The position numbers and the translations under genes were made by a program. 64,000 nt of DNA from Dysosmobacter welbionis (GTDB lineage: Bacteria > Bacillota > Clostridia > Oscillospirales > Oscillospiraceae): contig NZ_CP034413.3 in NCBI RefSeq assembly GCF_005121165.3, positions 2,914,001-2,978,000 on the forward strand, written 5' to 3'. The notes under the pieces are model-generated. The model saw only the letters and a program-made list of their open reading frames with translations, made no database searches and was not told the DNA's origin. This document shows, one piece after another, positions 8,157 to 17,116 of this stretch. The stretch's first letter is position 1. Each line of letters opens with the position of its first letter.

Positions 8157-8648
8157 ATGCAGGATGAAGTCAACACCAAAGTTGTTGCAATCATGATCAA
8201 GGGCGGCAAAATCTCTGCCGAGGTACTGAAAAAGGCGCTGGACAAGTTCGTTCAGGAAATTGAGAAGGCACAGAAGCAGATGCAGCAGCCCAAAGCCTAT
8301 CGCGGCAAGCAGTCCATCAAGCATCTGATGAGCCAGAACGCCGCCATCTCCAACATCGAAGTGACGGACGGCAACATCAAGTCCTTTGAGCGGACTGCCA
8401 GCAAATACGGTCTGGACTTTGCGCTCAAGAAGGACGTTTCCGTTGAGCCGCCCAGCTATCTTGTCTTCTTCAAGGGACGGGACGTTGATGTTATGACCGC
8501 CGCGTTCAAGGAGTTCTCCGCCAAAACCGTCAAGCAGAAGGAACAGCCGTCCATCCGGCACAAGCTGGATCAGGAGAAAGCTCAGAGCAAGGCGCAGCAC
8601 AAGGAGAAGGTCAAGGTCAAAACCAAGGATCGGGGTGTGGAGCTGTGA
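8157..8648 (+). CDS. PcfB family (DUF3801) conjugation accessory protein
   Basis: In enterococcal pCF10 the PcfB protein binds the coupling protein and helps to bring the relaxosome to the transfer channel. This 163-residue product has the family pattern: GGKISAEVLKKALDKFVQEIE near the start, KQSIKHLMSQ, and SNIEVTDGNIKSFERTASKYGLDFAL in the centre. Its lysine-rich end runs from SIRHKL to KTKDRGVEL, a tail shared with three other proteins of the element. The stop overlaps the GTG start of the VirD4 gene, as expected for partners that act together. Confidence 0.9.
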   Translation: MQDEVNTKVVAIMIKGGKISAEVLKKALDKFVQEIEKAQKQMQQPKAYRGKQSIKHLMSQNAAISNIEVTDGNIKSFERTASKYGLDFALKKDVSVEPPSYLVFFKGRDVDVMTAAFKEFSAKTVKQKEQPSIRHKLDQEKAQSKAQHKEKVKVKTKDRGVEL

Positions 8649-10414
8649 ACAAACCCGATGTGAAGAAGCTCGTTCTTCTGAACCTTCCGTATATCTTCGC
8701 CTTCTACTTTGCAGATAAGATCGCCGCCGTGTTCCGTCTCGCACCCGGCACAGAGTTCATCGACAAGCTGACAAACGGTTTTGCCGTGTTCGGCACAGCC
8801 TTCGCAAATCCGCTGCCCAGCTTTCAGCCCGTCGATCTGCTCATCGGTCTGATTGCCGGTGCGCTGCTCAAGTTGGCGGTCTACGTCAAAGGCAAGAATC
8901 GCAAGAAGTTACGGCAGGGCGAAGAATACGGATCTGCCCGCTGGGGAAACGAAAAGGACATCAAGCCGTACATGGACCCGGAGTTCTCCAACAACGTCAT
9001 TCTGACGCAGACGGAGTTCCTGACCATGAACAGCCGCCCGAAGCAGCCGAAATACGCCCGCAACAAAAATATCCTTGTCATCGGCGGTTCCGGCTCAGGT
9101 AAGACACGCTTTTTCGTGAAGCCGAACCTGATGCAGATGCACAGTAGCTATGTTGTGACTGACCCGAAGGGTACGGTACTGGTGGAGTGCGGCAAGATGC
9201 TCGAAAAGGGCGGCTATGTCATCAAGTCGCTGAACACCATCAATTTCCGGAAATCCATGCACTACAACCCTTTTAGCTACATCCGCAGCGAGAAGGACAT
9301 CCTCAAGCTGGTCAATACGATCATCGTCAACACGAAGGGAGACGGCGATAAGTCCGGCGAAGATTTTTGGGTAAAGGCGGAAAAGCTCTACTACACAGCT
9401 CTCATCGGCTACATCTGGTACGAGGCACCCGACCACGAGAAAAACTTTACTACCCTGCTCGAAATGATCAATGCCTCAGAAGCCAGAGAGGACGATGAGA
9501 CCTTCAAGAACCCCGTGGATGTCATGTTCGATGAGCTGGAAGCCCGCGATCCTGACCACTTTGCGGTCAAGCAATACCGCAAATACAAGCTGGCGGCTGG
9601 CAAAACCGCGAAGTCGATCCTGATTTCCTGCGGTGCAAGGCTTGCGCCCTTCGACATCGCAGAGCTGCGGGAACTGATGAGCTACGATGAGATGGAGCTG
9701 GACACCATCGGAGACCGGAAGACGGCGCTGTTCGTCATCATTTCCGATACCGATGACACCTTCAATTTCGTCGTGGCAATCATGTATTCCCAGCTCTTCA
9801 ACCTTTTGTGCGATAAAGCAGATGACGTTTACAACGGTCGGCTTCCCGTTCATGTGCGCTGTCTGCTCGATGAGTTTGCGAACATCGGTCAAATCCCGAA
9901 GTTTGATAAGCTCATCGCCACCATCCGAAGCCGGGAAATCTCGGCGTCAATCATCTTGCAGTCCCAGTCTCAGCTCAAGACCATCTACAAGGACGCGGCG
10001 GACACCATCACGGGCAACTGCGACTGCACACTTTTTCTTGGTGGCAAGGAGAAATCGACCCTCAAGGAAATCAGCGAGGTGCTGGGCAAGGAGACAATCG
10101 ACCTTTACAACACCTCAGAAACCCGTTCCAGCAACAACTCCTACGGCTTGAATTACCAGAAAACCGGCAAGGAACTGATGTCTCAGGATGAGATCGCCGT
10201 CATGGACGGAGCCAAGTGTATTTTGCAGCTTCGAGGCGTGAGACCTTTTCTCAGTAACAAATACGACATTACGAAGCATCCAAAGTACCGGCAGCTCTCC
10301 GACTACGACAAGCGGAACGCCTTTGACATCGAGGAGTATCGGCAGCACAAGCTGGTAGTCAAGCCCGATGACACATTCGACCTCTATGATATGGGCGAGG
10401 TCGAAGCGGATTAA
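8645..10414 (+). CDS. VirD4/TraG-type coupling protein (type IV secretion ATPase)
   Basis: This membrane-bound ATPase links the relaxosome with the transfer channel. The 589-residue protein has N-terminal membrane segments (LPYIFAFYFADKIA, LLIGLIAGALLKLAVYV), the Walker A motif GGSGSGKT at residues 147-154, the nearby family motif SSYVVTDPKGTV, and Walker B in RCLLDEFANIGQIPKFDKL around residue 408. The GTG start overlaps the pcfB stop. Length and motifs agree with PcfC/TcpA-like VirD4 proteins of Tn1549 relatives. It should act at the membrane as substrate receptor, including for proteins that carry a C-terminal signal. Confidence 0.95.
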   Translation: MNKPDVKKLVLLNLPYIFAFYFADKIAAVFRLAPGTEFIDKLTNGFAVFGTAFANPLPSFQPVDLLIGLIAGALLKLAVYVKGKNRKKLRQGEEYGSARWGNEKDIKPYMDPEFSNNVILTQTEFLTMNSRPKQPKYARNKNILVIGGSGSGKTRFFVKPNLMQMHSSYVVTDPKGTVLVECGKMLEKGGYVIKSLNTINFRKSMHYNPFSYIRSEKDILKLVNTIIVNTKGDGDKSGEDFWVKAEKLYYTALIGYIWYEAPDHEKNFTTLLEMINASEAREDDETFKNPVDVMFDELEARDPDHFAVKQYRKYKLAAGKTAKSILISCGARLAPFDIAELRELMSYDEMELDTIGDRKTALFVIISDTDDTFNFVVAIMYSQLFNLLCDKADDVYNGRLPVHVRCLLDEFANIGQIPKFDKLIATIRSREISASIILQSQSQLKTIYKDAADTITGNCDCTLFLGGKEKSTLKEISEVLGKETIDLYNTSETRSSNNSYGLNYQKTGKELMSQDEIAVMDGAKCILQLRGVRPFLSNKYDITKHPKYRQLSDYDKRNAFDIEEYRQHKLVVKPDDTFDLYDMGEVEAD

Positions 10415-10488
10415 AGCCCCGTCGCTGCACTGCGCAGTGGGTAAAGCCTGATGGCTCCCAAAGCAGAACAGCGCCGGGGCTTCTTTTT
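10413..10488 (+). terminator. Terminator or attenuator between virD4 and the Maff2 gene
   Basis: AAGCCCCG-t-CGCTG pairs with CAGCG-c-CGGGGCTT around a loop of about 40 nt, followed by TTCTTTTTTT. The stem starts at the virD4 stop codon. Its place inside the transfer operon suggests partial termination, giving different levels of virD4 and of the channel genes. Confidence 0.7.
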
Positions 10489-10545
10489 TTATGCCCATTT
10501 TCAAAAATACACAACCAATCTTTTTCAAATCAAGGAGGAAAATCT

Positions 10546-10761
10546 ATGGCTTTCATCAATCAGGCTGTCACGGTTCTTCAGACGCTCGTTATCGCCCTCG
10601 GTGCCGGTCTCGCGGTGTGGGGTGTTATCAACCTCATGGAAGGCTACGGCAACGACAATCCGGCGGCTAAATCTCAGGGCATTAAGCAGCTCATGGCTGG
10701 CGGCGGTGTGGTGCTGATCGGCACGACCCTCATCCCCCTGCTCTCCGGTTTGTTCGGCTAA
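10546..10761 (+). CDS. Maff2 family small membrane protein
   Basis: A 71-residue protein with two hydrophobic segments (VLQTLVIALGAGLAVWGVINL and LMAGGGVVLIGTTLIPLLSGLF), separated by a short polar loop EGYGNDNPAAKSQGIK. This matches the Maff2 family found directly before the VirB6-like gene in Tn1549-type transfer operons. Its topology recalls VirB2-type pilin-like subunits, but that role is an inference. AAGGAGG precedes the start by eight bases. Confidence 0.88.
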   Translation: MAFINQAVTVLQTLVIALGAGLAVWGVINLMEGYGNDNPAAKSQGIKQLMAGGGVVLIGTTLIPLLSGLFG

Positions 10762-10800
10762 TCCACGGCAAGCCCAGCTTAACCGAAGGGTGGTGAAATA

Positions 10801-11670
10801 TTGGGCAGCATTTTAGAAAAGATCGAACAGGCTCTCAAGGATATGCTGATCGGATGGATCGAGAGCAACCTGACCAATATGTTCACCGATGTCAACGAGA
10901 AGGTGGGAACGATTGCCGCCGAGGTCGGGCAAACACCGTCCGGCTGGAACGGCGGCGTGTACCAGATGATCCGGGGACTATCCGAAAACGTGATAGTCCC
11001 CATCGCTGGTATTATCATCACCTTTGTTTTGTGCTATGAGCTGATTTCCATGATCACCGAGAAAAACAACCTTCACGACATGGACACTTGGATGTTCTTC
11101 AAGTGGTTTTTCAAGGCGGCTGTGGCGATCTATCTCGTGACACACACGTTTGACATCGTGATGGCAGTATTCGACATCGGGCAGAACGTGGTTTCCGGTG
11201 CAGCCGGTGTCATTCACGGCAACACCAGTATTGATATTGATTCGACGATTGCGCAGATGCGTACCGGCATGGAGAACATGGGCGTCGGAGAACTGCTCGG
11301 ACTGTCGATAGAAACTCTTCTGATCAGCTTGTGCCTCAAAATCATGGCGATCCTCATTACGGTCATTCTCTACGGGCGCATGATTGAGATTTACTGCACC
11401 GTGAGCATTGCGCCTATTCCCATCGCGACCATGAGCAACCGCGAATGGGGCAGCATCGGCACGAACTATCTGAAAGGCTTGTTCGCTCTGGCATTTCAGG
11501 GCTTTCTCATCATGGTCTGCGTCGGCATCTATGCAGTGCTGATCAACGGCATGATCATCGCAGACAACATTCATTCGGCTCTGTTCTCTGTGGCAGCGTA
11601 CACGGTCATTTTGTGCTTCTCCCTGTTCAAGACCGGAAGCCTCGCAAAATCCATTTTCCATGCGCACTAA
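10801..11670 (+). CDS. VirB6/TrbL-like channel protein
   Basis: A 289-residue polytopic membrane protein with at least five hydrophobic segments (VIVPIAGIIITFVLCYELI, FFKAAVAIYLVTHTFDIVMAVF, LLISLCLKIMAILITVILYG, LFALAFQGFLIMVCVGIYAVLI and the C-terminal AAYTVILCFSLF). VirB6 proteins form the inner-membrane part of the conjugative channel. The TTG start at 10801 follows GGGTGGTG and is not exceptional in this operon, which uses several TTG and GTG starts. It lies between Maff2 and three genes not essential for the channel. Confidence 0.88.
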   Translation: MGSILEKIEQALKDMLIGWIESNLTNMFTDVNEKVGTIAAEVGQTPSGWNGGVYQMIRGLSENVIVPIAGIIITFVLCYELISMITEKNNLHDMDTWMFFKWFFKAAVAIYLVTHTFDIVMAVFDIGQNVVSGAAGVIHGNTSIDIDSTIAQMRTGMENMGVGELLGLSIETLLISLCLKIMAILITVILYGRMIEIYCTVSIAPIPIATMSNREWGSIGTNYLKGLFALAFQGFLIMVCVGIYAVLINGMIIADNIHSALFSVAAYTVILCFSLFKTGSLAKSIFHAH

Positions 11671-11683
11671 GGAGGTCGGCAGC

Positions 11684-12253
11684 ATGAAGAAGTACAGCAT
11701 CATCTACGCCGATCCCCCTTGGGCGTATCGGACTTACTCCAAGAAGGGACAGGGACGGTCGGCAGAAAGCCACTACCCAACAATGTGCATTGAGGACATC
11801 AAGGCACTTCCGGTCGGTGAGCTTGCTGCGAAGGACTGCGCCCTGTTCCTCTGGATCACGTTCCCGTGCCTCTGTGAAGCACTCGAAGTGCTGACGGCAT
11901 GGGGCTTTTCTTATAAGACCGTGGCTTTTGTATGGGTGAAGCAAAACCGCAGGAACGACGATCTCTTCACCGGCATGGGGTATTGGACAAGGGCGAACGC
12001 CGAAATCTGCATCCTTGCCACAAAGGGGCACCCGAAGCGAGTTGACGCCGGTGTGCGTCAGGTCATCCTCAGCCACATCGAAGAGCATTCCAAAAAGCCG
12101 GATGAAGCGCGGGAACGCATTGTTCGGCTCATGGGAGACCTTCCCCGCGTAGAGCTTTTTGCCCGTCAGTCTCCCGAAGGCTGGGACGTTTGGGGCAACG
12201 AGGTCGAATGCACGGCACATCTTCCAATGGAGGAAACACCATGCTGCGGCTAA
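11684..12253 (+). CDS. MT-A70 family adenine methyltransferase
   Basis: A 189-residue S-adenosylmethionine-dependent enzyme of the MT-A70 family. The catalytic DPPW occurs at residues 9-12 in YSIIYADPPWAYRTYSK. Other family segments are LFLWITFPCLCEALEVLTAWGF, GYWTRANAEICILATKG, and PEGWDVWGNEV at the end. Such enzymes on mobile elements usually methylate N6 of adenine in DNA. AAGGAGG lies nine bases before ATG 11684, directly after the VirB6 stop. The placement inside the transfer operon suggests modification of the element's own DNA to evade restriction. It overlaps the next gene by 13 bp. Confidence 0.9.
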   Translation: MKKYSIIYADPPWAYRTYSKKGQGRSAESHYPTMCIEDIKALPVGELAAKDCALFLWITFPCLCEALEVLTAWGFSYKTVAFVWVKQNRRNDDLFTGMGYWTRANAEICILATKGHPKRVDAGVRQVILSHIEEHSKKPDEARERIVRLMGDLPRVELFARQSPEGWDVWGNEVECTAHLPMEETPCCG

Positions 12254-12729
12254 GACCTATCTCTCTTCGAGACGCCAACGAGTATGTCCGGAAGCATCAC
12301 CGGCATCACAAGCCGGTTGCCGGTCACAAGTTTTCCATCGGCTGTGAAGCAGACGGTGAGCTGGTCGGTGTAATCATCGCCGGGCGTCCCGTCAGCCGGT
12401 ATCTGGATGACGGCTTCACATTGGAGGTTACAAGGCTATGCACCAACGGGGCGAAGAACGCTTGCAGCTTTCTCTACGGCGCGGCGGCAAGAGCTGCTGC
12501 GGCTATGGGCTATAAGCGCATCATCACCTACACGCTGGAAAGCGAAAACGGTGCAAGCCTTCGGGCTTCCGGCTGGATCTGTCAAGGCAAAGCGGGTGGG
12601 CTTCGCTGGACGGGCAAGCGTCAGCCGAAGGAGGATCAATATCCCGCACAAATGAAGCTGCGCTACGAAAGGCAGCTTAGAAAGGAGGAAACAGTCAATG
12701 GCATTTGTTCCGGTCCCGAAGGATCTTAA
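12241..12729 (+). CDS. XF1762 family protein (acetyltransferase-like)
   Basis: A 162-residue protein starting MLRLRPISLRDANEYVRKHHRHHKP, with AGHKFSIGCEADGELVGVIIAGRP, LEVTRLCTNGAKNACSFLYGAAARAA and KRIITYTLESENGASLRASGW. These match the XF1762 family, which resembles GNAT acetyltransferases and is frequent on phages and conjugative elements; the substrate is unknown. It overlaps the methyltransferase upstream and, by 32 bp, the PrgI gene downstream, so it is part of the operon. Confidence 0.85.
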   Translation: MLRLRPISLRDANEYVRKHHRHHKPVAGHKFSIGCEADGELVGVIIAGRPVSRYLDDGFTLEVTRLCTNGAKNACSFLYGAAARAAAAMGYKRIITYTLESENGASLRASGWICQGKAGGLRWTGKRQPKEDQYPAQMKLRYERQLRKEETVNGICSGPEGS

Positions 12730-13078
12730 CCGCGTCAAAACGAAGGTCATGTTCAACCTGACCAAGCGGCAGCTCATTTGTTTTTCCGTCGCTGCGGCAG
12801 TCGGCGTCCCGATCTTCTTTCTGGCGAAGGCACATCTCGACTTGTCTACGGCGGCAATGCTGATGGTGGTCATCATGCTCCCGTTCATCTTCTTCGCGCT
12901 TTACGAGAAGGACGGTCAGCCCGCCGAAAAGTATCTGTACCACATCGTACAGTCCATGTTTATCCGGGACAAGGTGCGTCCCTATCGCACAAACAATCTC
13001 TACGCTGAAATTCAGCAGAAAATCAAAGAACAGGAGGAATTGCAGCTTGAACAACAGCACAGCAAAGGCAAAGCCTAA
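12698..13078 (+). CDS. PrgI family transfer protein (VirB3-like)
   Basis: A 126-residue protein with two adjacent membrane segments (LICFSVAAAVGVPIFFLA and AAMLMVVIMLPFIFFAL) and a charged C-terminus. The start MAFVPVPKDLNRVKTKVMFNLTKRQ is characteristic of PrgI proteins, which precede the VirB4 ATPase in Gram-positive conjugation systems and probably correspond to VirB3. AAAGGAGG precedes the start by eight bases. The end overlaps the VirB4 start by 32 bp. Confidence 0.9.
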   Translation: MAFVPVPKDLNRVKTKVMFNLTKRQLICFSVAAAVGVPIFFLAKAHLDLSTAAMLMVVIMLPFIFFALYEKDGQPAEKYLYHIVQSMFIRDKVRPYRTNNLYAEIQQKIKEQEELQLEQQHSKGKA

Positions 13079-15479
13079 GATGACGGTCAAAAACGGCGTC
13101 ATTTACGGCGATGCCCTTTCCGCTCAGGAAAAGAAGCGGATTGTCATGCAGAAGAAAAAGGATAGGAAGGCAAAGAAAGTCCGCAAGTCCGCCCAGCAGA
13201 CCATTCCCTATGTGGAAATGTGCCGCGACGGTATCTGCAAGGTGAACAGCCGCCTCTACACGAAGTCCATCGCCTTTGAGGACATCAACTACCAGCTTGC
13301 GCAGAACGAGGACAAAACTGCCATCTTCGAGAACTGGTGCGATTTCCTGAACTACTTTGACAGCTCGATCTTTGTCCAGCTCTCCTTCATCAATCAGAAG
13401 GCAAGTCTCAATGAGTTTCGCAAGCGCATCAACATTCCGGCACAGGAGGACGCCTTCAACGACATCCGCTCCGAGTATTCCGGTATGCTGCAAAGTCAGC
13501 TCACCAAGGGCAACAACGGACTGGTCAAGAAGAAGTACATCACCTTCGGCATTGAGGCGGACTCCCTCCGCACGGCAAAGCCGAAGCTCGAACGCATTGA
13601 AACCGACATTCTCAATAACTTCAAAACCCTCGGTGTGAGAACCGAGCCGCTGTCCGGCTACGAGCGGCTGAAAGTGCTTCATGACGTATTCAACATGGAC
13701 ACCAATGAGCCGTTCCGCTTTTCCTTTGACATGGTTGCCCGGACAGGACTCAGCACGAAGGATTTCATCGCGCCCACTTCCTTTGACTTCCGTGAAGGCA
13801 AGTGCTTCAAGATGGGCAGAACCATCGGTGCGGTGAGCTTTCTCCAAATCCTCGCGCCGGAACTCAATGACCGTATGCTTGCCGACTTCCTTGAGATGGA
13901 CAGCAACATCACGGTCAATTTTCATATCCGGACGATTGACCAGGCAAAGGCAATCAAGAGCATCAAGATGAAGATCACCGACCTCGACAAGATGAAGATC
14001 GAAGAGCAGAAAAAGGCGGTCCGCTCCGGCTACGATATGGACATCATCCCGTCCGATCTTGCCACCTTCGGCGGTGAGGCAAAGCGTCTGTTGCAGGATC
14101 TCCAGACCCGCAATGAGAGACTGTTCCTTGTGACCATCCTCATCATGAATACGGCAACCAACCGCCAGAAGCTCGAAAACGCGGTGTTCCAGACCGCCGC
14201 CATTGCTCAAAAGTATAACTGTGCGCTCAAGCGTCTTGACTTCCAGCAGGAGGAAGGGCTGATGTCCTCTTTGCCTATCGGCGTCAATCAGGTGGAAATC
14301 GAACGAGGACTGACCACTTCCAGCACAGCGGTTTTCGTGCCGTTCACCACGCAGGAGCTTTTTCAGGGCGGCGAAGCTCTCTACTACGGGCTGAATGCGC
14401 TGTCCAACAACATGATCATGGTGGACCGCAAGCAGCTCAAGAACCCCAACGGGCTGATCTTGGGTACGCCCGGTTCCGGTAAGTCCTTCTCCGCCAAGCG
14501 TGAAATGACGAACGCCTTCCTCATCACAGAGGATGACATCATCGTCTGCGACCCCGAAGCCGAGTATTTTCCCCTCGTGCAGAAGCTCGGCGGTCAGGTC
14601 ATCCGCATCTCGCCGGTCAGCACGGATTACATCAATCCGCTGGACATCAACACGAACTACTCCGAAGAGGAAAACCCGCTGACGCTGAAATCCGACTTCA
14701 TCCTCTCTATGTGTGAGCTGATTGTCGGCGGCAAGGACGGCTTGCAGCCGGTTGAGAAGACCATCATTGACCGCAGTGTCCGCATGGTCTATCAGGAGTT
14801 TCTTGCAGACCCCAAGCCGGAGAAAATGCCGATCCTCGAAGACCTCTACAACATTCTGAGAAATCAGAAGGAGCCGGAGGCACAGCGCATTGCAACTGCC
14901 CTTGAAATCTATGTTCACGGCTCTCTGAACGTCTTCAATCACAGAACGAATGTGGATGTCAACAACCGCTTTGTCTGCTATGACATCCGCGAACTTGGCA
15001 AGCAGCTCAAAAAACTCGGTATGCTGATCGTGCAGGATCAGGTGTGGAACAGAGTTACCATCAACCGCGCCCAGCACAAGGCAACGCGCTACTACATGGA
15101 CGAGTTCCACCTTTTGCTGAAAGAGGAACAGACCGCCGCGTACAGCGTGGAAATCTGGAAGCGTTTCAGAAAATGGGGCGGCATCCCGACCGGAATCACG
15201 CAGAACGTCAAGGATCTTCTTGCCTCCCGCGAGGTGGAGAACATTTTTGAAAACTCGGATTTTGTCTACCTTCTGAATCAGGCGTCCGGCGACCGGCAGA
15301 TTCTCTCGAAGGCGCTGAACATCTCGCCCAGCCAGCAGAACTACATCACCAATTCCAATGCCGGTGAGGGGCTGATCTTCTACGGCTCGACCATCGTTCC
15401 CTTCAAGGACGATTTCCCGAAGGACACCCAGCTCTACCGTATCATGACCACCCGTTTAGAAGAAACCGTACAGAACTAA
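13047..15479 (+). CDS. VirB4-like conjugation ATPase
   Basis: The energising ATPase of the type IV secretion channel. The 810-residue length is typical. It has Walker A GTPGSGKS at about residue 473 within NPNGLILGTPGSGKSFSAK, and Walker B in ATRYYMDEFHLLL around residue 685. Conserved late segments are GGIPTGITQNVKDLLASREVENI and NSDFVYLLNQASGDR. The TTG start at 13047 lies inside the prgI end; a later start is possible because the first 50 residues are only lysine-rich. It works at the cytoplasmic face of the membrane with VirB6 and PrgI. Confidence 0.94.
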   Translation: MNNSTAKAKPKMTVKNGVIYGDALSAQEKKRIVMQKKKDRKAKKVRKSAQQTIPYVEMCRDGICKVNSRLYTKSIAFEDINYQLAQNEDKTAIFENWCDFLNYFDSSIFVQLSFINQKASLNEFRKRINIPAQEDAFNDIRSEYSGMLQSQLTKGNNGLVKKKYITFGIEADSLRTAKPKLERIETDILNNFKTLGVRTEPLSGYERLKVLHDVFNMDTNEPFRFSFDMVARTGLSTKDFIAPTSFDFREGKCFKMGRTIGAVSFLQILAPELNDRMLADFLEMDSNITVNFHIRTIDQAKAIKSIKMKITDLDKMKIEEQKKAVRSGYDMDIIPSDLATFGGEAKRLLQDLQTRNERLFLVTILIMNTATNRQKLENAVFQTAAIAQKYNCALKRLDFQQEEGLMSSLPIGVNQVEIERGLTTSSTAVFVPFTTQELFQGGEALYYGLNALSNNMIMVDRKQLKNPNGLILGTPGSGKSFSAKREMTNAFLITEDDIIVCDPEAEYFPLVQKLGGQVIRISPVSTDYINPLDINTNYSEEENPLTLKSDFILSMCELIVGGKDGLQPVEKTIIDRSVRMVYQEFLADPKPEKMPILEDLYNILRNQKEPEAQRIATALEIYVHGSLNVFNHRTNVDVNNRFVCYDIRELGKQLKKLGMLIVQDQVWNRVTINRAQHKATRYYMDEFHLLLKEEQTAAYSVEIWKRFRKWGGIPTGITQNVKDLLASREVENIFENSDFVYLLNQASGDRQILSKALNISPSQQNYITNSNAGEGLIFYGSTIVPFKDDFPKDTQLYRIMTTRLEETVQN

Positions 15480-15494
15480 GGAGGATTTTTGAAT

Positions 15495-16088
15495 ATGAAC
15501 AACAAGATGATTACCATTCCCTACGCGGACGCTATCGAATACGGAGAGAACACCTCCGCGCTGTTTAAGGCTCTGTGGGAGCTGACCGATCTGATCCGAC
15601 TGGAAAGCGACCTCAAGAAGCATCACCGCGCCTATCTCCATGTGAGGGAGGACATCGACGAAAAGGTCAAGGAAGCGCGTCAGATTATGACCAAAGTAGC
15701 CGTGGATATGATCGGCTTTTACTTCAATGTTGATGTTTCTGAGTGCAGCAACAACGATGAGAATACCCCCTTCGCTGACGCGGCGGATGATGAAACCGTT
15801 TCTATCCCCAAGGGCGAGTATGAGCTGATGATCGACGATCTGCTCACGATGTCCGAAATCATTCAGAGCGTCGCAGATATGCGCACGCAGGATGTGAAGG
15901 CAATCCGCGAGTTCGGCAAGTTCGTCCCCGCCTTTGCCGCCTTTGAGAAGAACCGCCTGAGCCTCTACCGCGACGCGGCGAAGGAAGCAGAGGAAATCTT
16001 CGACCGTTGGGCGGACGAGATTGACGATCTCGACGAGGACTTCATGGAAGACGAGGACTACGAGCCGGACGAGTATTACTCCGATTGA
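15495..16088 (+). CDS. Unrecognised acidic protein of the transfer operon
   Basis: A 197-residue soluble protein without a family I can name. The start MNNKMITIPYADAIEYGENTS is chosen because ATG 15495 lies ten bases after AAGGAGG; TTG at 15489 is too close. The middle looks helical (ALFKALWELTDLIRLESDLKKH, LTMSEIIQSVADMRTQDVKAIREFG). The last 25 residues are strongly acidic, rich in D, E and Y (DEDFMEDEDYEPDEYYSD). Its stop overlaps the start of the methyltransferase gene (TGATG), which suggests coupled translation. The acidic tail might mimic DNA or bind a basic partner, but this is speculation. Confidence 0.6.
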   Translation: MNNKMITIPYADAIEYGENTSALFKALWELTDLIRLESDLKKHHRAYLHVREDIDEKVKEARQIMTKVAVDMIGFYFNVDVSECSNNDENTPFADAADDETVSIPKGEYELMIDDLLTMSEIIQSVADMRTQDVKAIREFGKFVPAFAAFEKNRLSLYRDAAKEAEEIFDRWADEIDDLDEDFMEDEDYEPDEYYSD

Positions 16089-17116
16089 TGCCCATTGAAA
16101 TGTTATCGGGTTTTACAGCCAACATTTCAACGGAAACGCAAATCCAACAGAACAGGAGGTACACCACCATACAACTTGACATCATTCATACCGGCGATTG
16201 CCTTAAAATCCTGAAAACTCTGCCCGATGACACCGTTCATTGCTGTGTGACGTCCCCTCCGTATTACGCGCTCCGCGATTACGGCATGGAGGCTCAGATC
16301 GGCAGAGAGACAACGCCGAAGGAATATATCTCGCGCCTGACGGAAGTGTTTACCGAAGTCAGGCGCGTTTTGCGTCCGGATGGAACGCTCTGGCTGAACA
16401 TCTCGGACACCTACGCTGGAAAGGGCAATCAGGGAGATTTCATTGACCCGAAGAACCCCTACGGCAGAAACGGTCAGGCTGTGGCTCTCAACAACAAGGT
16501 TGAGGGCTGCAAGCCGAAGGATATGATCGGCATTCCGTGGATGCTGGCTTTTGCCCTCCGCGATACCGGCTGGTATCTGCGCAACGACATCATCTGGATG
16601 AAGGATAACCCCATGCCGGAGAGCGTGAAAGACCGCTGCGCCCGCTGTTATGAGCATATTTTCCTGTTCTCAAAGTCCAAGAAGTATTTCTTTTACTACA
16701 AGGCAATCTCCGAGCCGATTGCCTCTGCAACGGCAGAACGTCTCAAGCGCGGCATGAGGGGCGGCAACAAGTACGGAAAGCCCGTTCCCGGTCAGCCTCA
16801 GCCGCAGTCCATCAACCGCCCCCGCGAGCATGGTGAGATCAAGGACAGTGACATCAATCCGCTCCGCAACAAGCGCGATGTCTGGAAGATCAACACCGTC
16901 CCCTTCAAAGGCGGTCACTATGCCGCCTACCCTCCAAAGCTGGTTGAAACCTGTCTTCTCGCCGGTTGTCCAGAAGGCGGCATTGTGCTTGACCCCTTTA
17001 TGGGAAGCGGCACAACCGGCATGGTTGCCGCGCAGATGGGGCGGCATTTTGTAGGCGTAGAGCTGAACCCGGAATACACCGAGCTTGCCTACAAGCGGAT
17101 TGGAGGTGAAATCTGA
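16088..17116 (+). CDS. Site-specific DNA methyltransferase (beta class, SPPY type)
   Basis: A DNA adenine-N6 or cytosine-N4 methyltransferase of 342 residues. The catalytic motif is in CVTSPPYYALRDYG; the cofactor-binding motif DPFMGSGTTGMVAAQMGRHF lies near the end, the order expected for the beta class. Between them is a target-recognition region. The start is uncertain. ATG 16088 overlaps the previous stop, but the best ribosome site (AGGAGG, 16154-16159) stands nine bases before an ATA codon at 16169, where homologues would start (LDIIHTGDCLKIL). Either ATA is used or an ancestral ATG was lost. Probable role: modification of element DNA. Confidence 0.87.
   Translation: MPIEMLSGFTANISTETQIQQNRRYTTIQLDIIHTGDCLKILKTLPDDTVHCCVTSPPYYALRDYGMEAQIGRETTPKEYISRLTEVFTEVRRVLRPDGTLWLNISDTYAGKGNQGDFIDPKNPYGRNGQAVALNNKVEGCKPKDMIGIPWMLAFALRDTGWYLRNDIIWMKDNPMPESVKDRCARCYEHIFLFSKSKKYFFYYKAISEPIASATAERLKRGMRGGNKYGKPVPGQPQPQSINRPREHGEIKDSDINPLRNKRDVWKINTVPFKGGHYAAYPPKLVETCLLAGCPEGGIVLDPFMGSGTTGMVAAQMGRHFVGVELNPEYTELAYKRIGGEI

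Noticed and set aside
13023-15110. A 695-residue minus-strand frame opposite the VirB4 gene
   Set aside because: VirB4 motifs are on the plus strand and the opposite frame has no recognisable domain.
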